Part shown: one piece after another, positions 52,539-62,597 of the stretch
Layout: each line of letters starts with the position of its first letter
How positions within the stretch are numbered: position 1 is the first letter of the stretch
Assembly (NCBI GenBank): GCA_002104985.1
Contig: MCGO01000012.1
Coordinates: 434,001-498,000 of the forward strand
DNA length: 64,000 nucleotides
From: Rhizoclosmatium globosum
Taxonomy: Eukaryota; Chytridiomycota; Chytridiomycetes; Chytridiales; Chytriomycetaceae
Reading direction: 5' to 3'
Notes under the pieces: model-generated
What the model was told of the DNA's origin: nothing
Databases searched by the model: none
The model's input: only the letters and a program-made list of their open reading frames with translations
Translations under genes and position numbers: made by a program

Positions 52539-53640
52539 AATGCGCACCTGAATGTCAAACAAGCGAGTCTTCAGGGAAAGAATAAAAACGCAAGGACTTG
52601 GAGGAAATGCATTTTGGGGGGCTGAGAGGGAGGAAATTGAGATGGCAGAACACCAACAACTTCGACACAATTGGAACTTATCACGCAAATCGTGACTTTG
52701 TCTCCACAGTCGCATAGAAATCATTATGAATTGTGAAAATCTTGGAGCCAAAGGGTGAAGTCTGTATGCCAAGCCTTAGACCCTGTAAGTGTCCTTAAAC
52801 TGTGGTACGTTGTCACTTTCAAATTGTGTTTCTCCAAGCCAGCAATGAATAGGATTAAAATTATGCCAAAGGTCTCCACAACATTCAAACACAATAAAGA
52901 CAATGAGTATTTCAATTGATTTGTACGATTGGTTGAGAGGTCAGTTCTGCAGAACCCCTGATCTTCACTCAGCATGTCAGCTAATGAAGTGTCCAATCTT
53001 CAATATACCTATATCTTGCTAAGACTGTGTGCCCCAATCCGAGACTTGGCAGGATGCAGGCAAAAATAAAGCTTTCAGACAAGTTTGATAGACATGCAAA
53101 ATTGTGATCCCTTGCTTCAATGCAATCAGTTGAGAATGACAAATGCATTCAGAACATAACATTGGCAAGGGAAACAGAAGTCATTGGTGGAATCCGTTCC
53201 AAGACTGAATTGTAAGGTCAGTTGTACAGCAAGACAAGCAAATTCAGATGAATGTTACCAAATAACAGAATGGTGAATCATTGTTGCTGTCATCTTGGTC
53301 CGGCATTAACAATACCAATTGGTTTGATAGATGAGATAAGCTCTAATAACCCCAAGTCAACCAATCTGAATTGGCCAAATTGATTAGGGTTATTCTTTTG
53401 GGAATTGTTCCGCTGTGATTGTGAAGAAGCTTAAAGAACCCATATATATATGGATATTTGCCTGTGAAAAAAGTTACCAAAAAGAGTCTAATTGGCAAGG
53501 TTAGGGAATGATGACTGTGTTTTGCTTCTGCCTTTATGCATAACTTCCATTTCAAGTGATGGTTGACAAACAAGCTAGTATTCTGTTAAGTCTATTACCA
53601 ACAACACCGCTTGGCAACACTTCTACCAACAACTCCAGCT
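52539..53640. other. Gene-free segment
   Basis: No supported coding or RNA feature. Short open frames show no start context or motif. Confidence 0.5.
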
Positions 53641-53649
53641 CCAATGATG

Positions 53650-54330
53650 TTGCTCAAATTTTTCAGGCCACTAACACCAGTACTTCTGTTTGAGAACCAT
53701 TACTGGTTGAATGCAAATCCATTTTCGCCACAAAATCAAAGTAATTACCACTACCATTGATACATGGTGCCCCGTTGCCTATCATTGAAACTGCCAGAGT
53801 CAGCTTGAGCATTGTTTTGGCCGTTGTTTTTAAGAAGGACAAGAAACCTGGGATAATAGCACCAAATGCCATATACATATTTTGCTGCTGTTACTGTTGT
53901 TCTAAACAGTTTTGCCAATTTTGTTGTTGCTGCTGCTGGGCTTGGAGCATCATTTGATGCATTGTTGCATCAGGAGATGAGGACTGATCTACCAGCTTAT
54001 AATGTAACAGCCCCTTGACCTGAATCCAACCACAGATAGCACCTGGTTGGGTTTGTCAGTGCAATTCTTTCTCTTCATCTATGACTTGTTGTCACCATCA
54101 TCCCATTCTTATTTCCCTTTCCTCTTTGTTTGTTTATCGCATCTTTAGTAGCACTCAATGATGTTGGATTTGCGTTTCTCAACAACAAGCAACCAGTCAA
54201 CCCACTCAATCTGCTCGGCCAAGGAGTTTGCATTTAAGTCCTCCTATGATGGAGGAAAGAGTTTCTCGGTGATGACAGCGGATGGTTAATCAGGGATGGC
54301 AGACACAAACAACAAAGCTTTCAACTTTAT
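53650..54330 (-). pseudogene. Possible decayed coding sequence with Q-rich block
   Basis: On the minus strand, protein-like pieces occur in order but are separated by stops: PSAVITEKLFPPS (about 54290-54255), EDLNANSLAEQIEWVDWLLV and VEKRKSNIIECY (about 54240-54150), then MHQMMLQAQQQQQQNWQNCL (about 53965-53900), QQQNMYM and NNGQNNAQADSGSFNDRQRG in a shifted frame. The middle has no open frame. It looks like remnants of a Q-rich protein gene rather than a live one. The family was not identified, and chance cannot be ruled out. Confidence 0.3.
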
Positions 54331-56100
54331 ATAGCTTTACAAGCATGGCTTGTTGCAGTCAACTGAAACAGTTTGTCAAAAGGAATTAATTGTGTCCTGG
54401 ATGCCCCATTCAGGTGTTCCTTGAAATAAAAGTGACTTTGTCAAAAAGTTAAGTATGTTTGGGATGTTGGATCTGTTGCCAAAGTTCCATCCATAATTCA
54501 ATTTGATTGAAAATTACTGGGGAGTCACAAAGTATTTCCCATTTTTGGGATTACTTAAAATACTTAAACTGTTCCTGAGGCTCTTATCTGTTGATTTGGT
54601 TCTGATACAGAAGTACTTCTGTCCTTGCGTCACTTAATAAATACATTTCAAAAAGGCCTGCCAATGAAGATTGCTGACTTTGCAACAAAAAATTGCAGGT
54701 ATCATGGGATTCATCCAGAAGGATTGATGTATTGGGTGATTTATGGACTATTCAACTCAAACAAATACACATATACTGGAAGTTAAGGCGATAATATTCT
54801 GTAATAATTTGTACTTGCATTAATTTGACGACTTGAGGCCCTGGTTTTGTGCAACTTCATTTTAACACTTTCTTTACTCAATTTGGTCACATCAATTCAT
54901 GATTTTTATTTATCTAAAGATAAATTTGGTTTTTTCCTTGGCCAGCCAGGGTGGTTGAAGTACGTTGTGATCTCCTGCAGACTGTATTAAATCCCAACTA
55001 AGTGCCCTTCTTATATTCTGTCAAGCAAATTGTAGTCCCATTTGTATTAAATTTTCTGATTGAGCCATACAAATCTATGAGGAGAGTCAAAAACCAATAG
55101 ACCTCCCCAGGTATTGCAGTTTTTGGAGCATTTTGGATAATTTTTAAATCCTTACCGTTTCTACCCAGATATTCCCAAAAATTCCAACAACTGAAACGTA
55201 TTATTTTTATCCGCGTAAATCTTTTTATTTGTGTAGCAAAATAAAAATCACCTTGGGAGTTGGTTTTGGCGAGATTTGGAATGCTGAAAACAAATCCAAA
55301 ACAAAACAATACAAGTGACTTACCCCATGCACCAACTGGTTGCTCTAATGTACACGTTTCTCTTGTCTAGCAAGCCTATCCAGGCACCTGATCCTGTCAG
55401 TTGTTGTCAACTACCCCAGATTTTAAACCACAATAGTATGTGGGATGTACAAATAACCTTTACACATGTCAATGTCATTGTCAGCCACTAACAAGTCATT
55501 CAAATCCCCCACAAGAGTGTAATATTAATATCAAGCTTAAGATATTCACGTCAAGTCTTCATTACGTCATCATCTTTACAATCTTGAATCAGGACTTGAA
55601 TCAAATCTGGAGAAAAATTCATTATTGAAAGAATACGCTTTATCAACTCTTGTCACTCTTTCTTTGTCTCTTTCTGAACTAATGTGATGGTTGACAGCTG
55701 GGAATCCACATGTAGTTGAAGAACAATCCTGGAATGCAACAGACAATCCTTCGGCACATCTGAATTTTCATTCATTCTTTCATGTCCACACATTGCTCTA
55801 GATATGTCTGGCCTTAGGATGACTTTATAAACTGTTTTCCAATCCCTACGTGTACAAAAAATTTGCCATTTTCTTTTTTGGCCAAAGAACAGAAGCAACT
55901 GGAAAGGGAACAGCAGGAGAAGGATAAAGAGGAAAGAAAGTGAATCATAGACATTGTAAAGGTTAAAAGATCTTGCTGATGCTGAGAAGGCAAGAACTCT
56001 CTGGTACTTGACAAATAGAGATGTGCTGGATTTAATGGGGATCAAAATACCGTTTAAGTACGCTATTTTGTGATAGTGTTTATTAACCATCTTTTACGTT
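54331..56100. other. Gene-free AT-rich segment
   Basis: No supported gene. The minus-strand frames near 55000-55310 and 55650-56090 are open but lack any recognisable motif. Confidence 0.45.
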
Positions 56101-56121
56101 CTTTATTGACCAAACATACCG

Positions 56122-56580
56122 TTGACATCATTCAGACCTTATTTTCCACATCACCATCAGCAAAATCAGCGTCAGAAGAAATCACATCATGTGACCCAAA
56201 CATGCATGCTACAAAGTTTTTGGTTTCTTAAAGTATATGAGACTGAATTGAACGCTGCCAAAGTCTTCCAAGTGGATAAAAAGACATTTCGTAAGTGGAG
56301 CAAGTTGTCTTTCAATGCATGGCTTGTGTTGCAGTGGTAAACACCTATTATTGGAGACTATTATTAATTAATGCATTTCACTGGGAAAATTGTTTTAGAG
56401 GTTGGACTCATTTAAGTCAATTGTCTTATGTTGACGGAATCCAATGCCCTTTTTAAGAGAAGAATCCTGATGATCCTGATGATTTCAGCTATAAAATCAA
56501 TCTGTCTTGTATTGCATATGAAGTTGCTACAGCATTGGATCTTCAAATATTTGTACACGTGAAAACTGATTCTTGTTGTG
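56122..56580 (+). pseudogene. Relic of a PIF/Harbinger-like DDE transposase
   Basis: A short open frame carries LKVYETELNAAKVFQVDKKT-FRKWSK (about 56220-56310), matching the helix-turn-helix pattern (FLKxYxTExxxAxxFxVDxKTxRKW) before the catalytic domain in PIF/Harbinger-like transposases of zoosporic fungi and stramenopiles. It stops at 56338, but after about 85 nt another frame reads SYVDGIQCPF (56424 on, the expected first catalytic Asp in VDG), followed after a stop by FSYKINLSCIAYEVATALDL, matching the HKFKxxxxRYEVxxxIxTG stretch. Later catalytic motifs are absent. A 602-bp inverted-repeat element starts about 50 bp downstream. The assignment rests on motif memory. Confidence 0.45.
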
Positions 56581-56632
56581 ACGTGTGTTGATTATGTGAC
56601 AAGAAAGTCATAAAGAAAGTCAAAGACCCAAT

Positions 56633-57234
56633 AGAGCTTTGCAGATATTCGAAGTTTCTTTGATTTCCTTCAAAATCAACTGGAACTTCAAAATCCAGTG
56701 GATTTTTGGTTTGTTTGCAGATATTCGAGGTATTTTGACCAAGTTCCATCAAGTTCCTCTGAAATCCAGGAACAGCCAAAATCCTCGGAAATCCTGTCAA
56801 TTATATATGGGTAATGAAGCTCCAGGGTCTGAGCTGGAGTTTGCACGGAACTTGAGAAGGAACTTGAAAGAAACCCAAATAAATTCCTCTTCTCTTAATC
56901 TTAATCCAGATGGACAAGCTTAAAGGTGCACAGTCCTCTTACAAGTAATCCTACCACAATCACACTTTGTCTGAAGAAGGCAATTGCTCCTTGTTCCCCG
57001 TTCCCGCCCCTTACCTGCCTCAATCCAAAAACTTGAGGGAAGGACAAACCTTATTATTTATTATTTGCAGGTTACCACAGTCAAGATGCATAGGTTGGTG
57101 GAACTTGAAAATCCGCTGTTTTCGGGTTGTGAAATTGCTCAAATATTGAAAATCCAGCAGAAAGACCAAGTTCCACGGAACTTCAAAAGGAACTTCAAAA
57201 TCCTTCAAAATCCTTTGAATATCTGCAAAGCTCT
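56633..57234. mobile_element. 602-bp element with perfect 18-bp terminal inverted repeats
   Basis: AGAGCTTTGCAGATATTC at 56633-56650 is the exact reverse complement of 57217-57234 (19 bp if the flanking T/A is included). The trinucleotide AAT lies at both outer edges (56630-56632 and 57235-57237), a possible 3-bp target duplication. Inside are many degenerate copies of a GGAACTTCAAAATCC-like motif in both orientations, and GCAGATATTCGA recurs at about 56718. It contains no transposase and so resembles a MITE or foldback element. Confidence 0.55.
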
Positions 57235-57991
57235 AATCTGTACTCATTTCAAAATTAAGGATTTAGGCATTGCTCAGTGAATTTTGAAGATTCAAGTTGA
57301 ACATACAAAAGATGGGATTGGTGAACCCAATTACATTAGTTCTTTACTGGAAGAGCACAACCTGTGGGGTATTCCAGGAAACCCCAATGGCAACAGATTG
57401 GAAACAACACCTCAGACCTGAAGAAACATCAGTGTGCATGGGACTTAAATTGTTGCACTTGGTGATGGAAACTCGCTTAGAAATTCTGTATTCTGTTAAC
57501 ACAATGACTCAATACCAGAAATCACTTCTAAGCATTCATGATATGAAATCTACGTTGGTTAATGATAAAAAGAGCTAAATTGATTGTGAAGAACAAAACA
57601 GTAGTTGCCAAAACACTATAGCAGGATGTCCTTGATCAGGAAAAACTCATCTAGTTTCTGGTCTCAATAGTCACAACCATTTCACAATGATTATAGTGCA
57701 ATGATTTTCTTGGAATCACTCATGCTCAGGCACCTCAGAAACTTGTGTTGAATCCTGAATGCATCAGCTTAGTGGACTCAGTACTAATTTCTTTTTGCAA
57801 TCAAACCAATTCCCCAGTTATGCTTCTGAGTTATTCAACAATTGGGACTTTTCTCTTACATATCTAAATGTTTTGTTATCTTGTCCCTCCCCTGCTCTTC
57901 TAGGCCATCAAGTCTTTAATTATTTGACATATCTGATCCAAAAATATGATATTTCAAGTTCTACTATACCCCCTGAAATATCACAGTTCAG

Positions 57992-58158
57992 TCTCAGTTC
58001 TTATTGGAGATTTCTCATATCTGTTGGAGATGTCCATCTCTCGCCTCTGATTGGCTGGTTCATTTGACAATAGGAGGTCTCAGTTCTTGCTGGAGATTCC
58101 TCATCTCTCCTGGAGATTTCCATCTCTCGTCTCTGATTGGTTGGTTCATTTGACCATC
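57992..58158. repeat. Imperfect tandem duplication, period 86 bp
   Basis: Two copies, 57992-58077 and 58078-58158, share TCTCAGTTCTTNNTGGAGAT, CCATCTCTCG and CTCTGATTGG followed by TGGTTCATTTGAC. A 20-bp inverted copy of the unit start lies at 60041-60060. Confidence 0.7.
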
Positions 58159-60040
58159 ACCATCAAATCTCCAACGAAGAACTTTGAGCCAAATCGTTGT
58201 TGGTTACGATTTTTCTTGTTGGAGATGGGAGATGCAACCAAAAATCTGGTTACACTGTATGTAGGAGATTTCAAATGAAAATTCATGAAATGAGGGTTTC
58301 CAAACGAAAATCGTTGTTCCAAACTTGGAACAAACACAGAACACACTCAAACTAAACATCTGCCTGGAAAGAGCAATATCAACTCCCTATTGTGATTTTT
58401 GTCCAAAATTGGAAAATGTGCCTTTTTCAGGCCTACCAATACTGTCCCTCCCCCACTACATCCCCTTTGCCTGCACCACCGTCCCCTGCAAAGCTGGTCT
58501 AAAGACAATGTATGTATTCTAACTATTTGTAATACTCATATATTTGCAGTTCTGATGCTCTGATCTGTAATAAAGTGAAGCTAGCAAACCAAACAACTTC
58601 ATTCAGGAACTCCAGCTGATTTTATTTTATATTTCTTTACAACTAATAGAACAAAGCTTGTGTTGCAGTATGTTTTGGTGTCATCAGAACAACAATCCTG
58701 GAACACATTGAATGACAAGCTGCTTGATCAACAGTAAATCAACTTATTGTTGCAAGCACAGTGGAAATAAGCAGGGACTCGTGCACCTGGTAGTTTTGGT
58801 GGCAGTGTTTGTTTCGGGACCAATACTCTGCAGAAGATGTTAGTGATGGGCTGGGGTGATTCAGATGAAGTAAACATACCTTTTCAATGCTGATGGTACT
58901 TATCACAGGCTCCTTTGATGGTCCAATCTTGTAGTTGCTTGATTCAGATCAATGAACTAACAACAAGAGTCAATACAGCAAATCAGTGCATACCATATCA
59001 ATGTTATTACCCCTTTAACATGAATTAGACTGAGTAGCAAGACTGGAAGCATCTGAATGAAGTGGTTGGGTGGTTGGGTGGGGTTTGGTCAATCCCGTAG
59101 GCTATCACTGAACTAGAAGCCAGAGCCCTTGCATACCAGGTCTACTGTGCTAGCATGAGTACTACTTCCATTGTAGAGGGGCTGTTTGGGGGCAGGATGG
59201 CGGTGCTGGCAAGGGGAGGAAGGAGGGGAAGTTACAAAAGGGGAGGAAACAAAATCCCCAAAATCTAATTTGGGGCTCCCCTCACAATACTGAGCGTCGC
59301 ATTTTTCCTTTTCAGCTTCAATTCTATCTCAATTCAGTAGTTCCTTTATTTCCTGAGATTTTTCGAAGCTGGAGGCTATCAACTACCTCTCAATGCTTCA
59401 GAATGTGTTGCTCCTTAAATTTCAAAATCTCCTTACCATCTCCATCAGAAGACAAACTTCGAGGGAGTTTCAGTCAGGGCCGGGTACTTGGGCTTGACCC
59501 AATTTAGCAAGGATTTTTCGAAAGACTGGGAGATGTTCATGTTACACTCAGAATTGTGAAGATTGTAGCACGTGTGACATTGTAATTATCAAAATGGAGG
59601 AAGAGAGAACAGAAAGCCTAGAAAAAATAATGAATATGAATTGTTAAATATCCGAAATAATCTCTTTCATTAATGTACAGCAGAAGTATTAATGGTAGAA
59701 AAAGATGTTGGAGTCCATAAACCCAACATCTCTCACTTCATTCTGCTCTAAACAATAAATCAATCATTTTAATTCATTCCAATTGAATCCATCATATATG
59801 TGGTTCTAACTGCCATGTGACAAAGTTCAACAATACTCCAAAAATAACAATTCGCTCTTATTTGGAAGACTCTGATTGGTCGCTTTACTTGCCAACAAGA
59901 GGGGACTTTGGTTGGGAGTGATGGTGGGCTGCTGGTTTTGTTGGGACATTTTGTGCAAGTTGCCATTTTGTCGAAGTAGACCCCAGTGCCCTGCCCCTGA
60001 GTTTCAGTTGCTGCCACTTATCTCCATATGATCTCCAAAG
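58159..60040. other. Gene-free segment between repeat copies
   Basis: No supported gene. It contains a G-rich stretch at about 59060-59085 (GGTTGGGTGGTTGGGTGGGG) and short ORFs without motifs. Confidence 0.45.
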
Positions 60041-60060
60041 ATCTCCAACAAGAACTGAGA
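60041..60060 (-). repeat. Inverted copy of the 57992 repeat unit
   Basis: The reverse complement of 60041-60060 is TCTCAGTTCTTGTTGGAGAT, differing at one position from each of the copies starting at 57992 and 58078. About 2.07 kb separate the inverted copies. Confidence 0.6.
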
Positions 60061-60570
60061 CCCACTATTCAACAAATTGCAAGTGTTAACAAGCCAACAA
60101 AATCCAAAAAAGTTGTAAAATATCTGCTCCAACCCTCAGTTGACGTATCAAAAGCTCTGGAACGCCAATCTCAAGTAGTACATTCACACAGGGCAAATTT
60201 CCATACATTTGCAAAATGTGATACAACACTTGAAACTAGCGCAATGAAATTGCTGCACAAACTCACAGATGCTATTAATATAACTGCAATAGGCATGGGT
60301 CCACCATAAAATCAGTGTAGAAGAAACACCCATTCCTGACCAATAATCATTCCTGGCCAATAGTTCATACTCTTTTTATCTTCTCTCATTTTGCTTGACC
60401 TGCCTTTCCCCTTTTCCTTCTATTTGCCTTTTGTCTATAACACAGTACAATAAAGACCAAACTTCTCCCAAGCAGATTTAAGTTTCCATTCTTGAAGTTG
60501 CGAGCAGTTTTATACACGACAGAAAAATGGGTTTACGTTTTCCATCAAGTTTACTACGTTACTTTCTTTT

Positions 60571-62516
60571 TCATTGTCCAATCAGTTTCCGAGCCCAGCT
60601 TTTCTTTGATAACACCCATAATCCAAACACGAGGATTGCAAAACGTTGAACAAGTTTTCCTTCTCCAGAAGCGCCACCTGTAATTGATGAAACAAATTGT
60701 AGAAGATACAGCAGGAATGGCGAAGAACGCTTTGTGGCTGCGGATTTTCGCGTTGAAGAAACATGTTGTGGCGGCAGTTCTGGTTGCACGCTTTCAACTT
60801 TCAAAGCAGTAGGCGTAGTTGAAATTGTCAACTTCACTGGCGACCGACTATTGACACTGTCAATCGCAACTTCAAGCTTCCCCTTGACTGGAGACGAAGA
60901 ACGGCTCTTTGGTTGATGCTGATGCTCAAAAACGACATTGTGCTTTCCTTTGTAATGCACGTGGCGGGCTGGTCTGAACGAAGGATTCTCAACAAACAAA
61001 TGCCGTTGAGTGGAAGGGAGTGATTCGTGAGCATCCACAATAGCCTTGACGTATTGAAGCACTGGTTTGACAAACCAGCGACGGTATCCTTTCCCGAACC
61101 CAAAAAGCGATTCAAACCATCCAATATGACCGCCACACTGTTTGATTAATAGGCATGTTAGGAAAGTGTTAATTCATAGAAAATGGCTTGCCTTCGTCAT
61201 GGCAAGAACTATGTGTGGGTTTTGAAGGACATCTGCAACAGGTACAGCAGTATTCAGCGCGATAGGATCGTCTGATGAGTTCAAGAAGAGCATTGGAATT
61301 GCCACATCTGGCACATACTGAGCACTTCCACCCATTCTATAGAATTCATTTACGGATCTGTATCCAAACACGCGACGCGTTAAGTGTTCGTCAAAGTCAT
61401 GGAGGAACGAGGCCGACTTCACTTTAGTTGGCGAGATTGGTTCCGATTGGAGCGGAGCCTGTACATCCTTATTTTCAAACATATGAGCGTGTTTGTTGAA
61501 AATGTTGATGAGCTCGTGGGTCATGATGCGCGAATAAAATCGACCGAGGAATGTTGAATGAAGAAGGTTGATTCCTGTGTCATGATTAGCAAAAATTGAA
61601 ACAGGAACAGCGCATCTTACCAAGATTAAAGTCATGTGGATTTGCAACACTGACGGCCGTCAAGAGAGGACAGTTGGAGCCCTCCTCTCCAACATATTTC
61701 AAAATGATATTGGCTCCGAGAGAATACCCGATACCAATCAACGGACACGTCGAATTCTTGCTTTTAATATGTCTCACAATTAAACGAACATCTTCTGTGT
61801 ACGAGCCAGCATAGATTTGGGGTGTTGTCAAGGAAAGGTTGTTGGAGCCGCGGTAATTCAATGCGGCCACTCGATATCCTTGTTCAAGGGCTGCAAGCGC
61901 TGTCTCACAAATATAAGGCTCGTTGGACCCTCCAGCCAGGCCATGGAAAAGAATGATGATAGGCTGGGGAGAAATCAGTTACAATCCAATTCGCTGCAAT
62001 CGTTCAGAAAAACTCACTGCATCAGGTGTTGGCTCCAAGGGTGTGGCCCAATCTATAGCCACAAGTCCTCCGTCTGGAAGTGTCAAAACCTCTCTGTCGT
62101 GATATCGTTACAAATCAAATCAATATACATATCTGACAAATTGAAACAATCATCCACCTCTTATAGTCAGGTTTCTTGTATGGCAGTTTACTGATCACAC
62201 CAGCCGCAGCAGTTTGCAAGTGTCCGTTGAACAGCAGCGGAGTCGGAGTGAACTTCTTCAATGCGGGGCATTGTTTTACCACGATGGAGTGCAACTGAGT
62301 TCGAGTCGGTTTCAATTTTAGTTTATCAAAGTGTTTGTCGTTGTGCAGAATCCCGACAGTTTCACGGGCGTGGTGAAACACAACGTTTGGCGAGCGCTGG
62401 CCAATACAGACAAAGTAAAGAGAAACTGCCACGAAACTGACGAACACAATTGTCCGAATACTGTCGATCAACGTGTCAATATGCGGAGAGTCGAAAATGA
62501 GATGGGTTGTCTCCAT
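60571..62516 (-). CDS. ABHD1/3-type alpha/beta hydrolase, membrane-anchored
   Basis: Starts METTHLIFDSPHIDTLIDSI (ATG at 62516), followed by a membrane segment (TIVFVSFVAVSLYFVCIG). Family blocks: FTPTPLLFNGHLQT, EVLTLPDGGLVAIDW, PIIILFHGLAGGSNEPYICE, AALNYRGSNNLSLTTPQIYA and IGIGYSLGANIILKYVGEEG with the nucleophile serine in GYSLG. The catalytic Asp lies in MLFLNSSDDPIALN and the His in CGGHIGWFESLFG, which is reached after an intron at about 61139-61192. The C terminus is extended, Ser-rich (KSRSSSPVKGK) and ends in a second hydrophobic stretch (FAILVFGLWVLSKK). Related fungal enzymes (Eht1/Eeb1/YMR210W) are acyl-ester hydrolases/acyltransferases and animal ABHD3 a phospholipase. Substrate here unknown. 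It diverges from the 62598 gene. Confidence 0.88.
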
Positions 62517-62597
62517 ATTTGACGGGTGATTTCTGACAAGCAGTTTTCTTCGGCAGCTTTCATTCTTTCTGTTCTCGAACGCCACCAACAAGTGAAA
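62517..62597. promoter_or_regulatory. 81-bp bidirectional spacer between hydrolase and binding protein
   Basis: Opposing start codons at 62516 and 62598 leave 81 bp. This is the longest of the six divergent spacers in the window. Confidence 0.4.

Noticed and set aside
57297..57578. 93-codon ORF and the overlapping EEHNLWGIPGNPNGNRLETT frame as a gene
   Set aside because: Both frames are short and interrupted; there is no start context, splice pattern or known family, and they may be further transposon debris.
59060..59090. GGTTGGGTGGTTGGGTGGGG as telomeric repeat or G-quadruplex element
   Set aside because: Only a few irregular units are present, with no array and no chromosome-end context; at most it is a weak quadruplex candidate.
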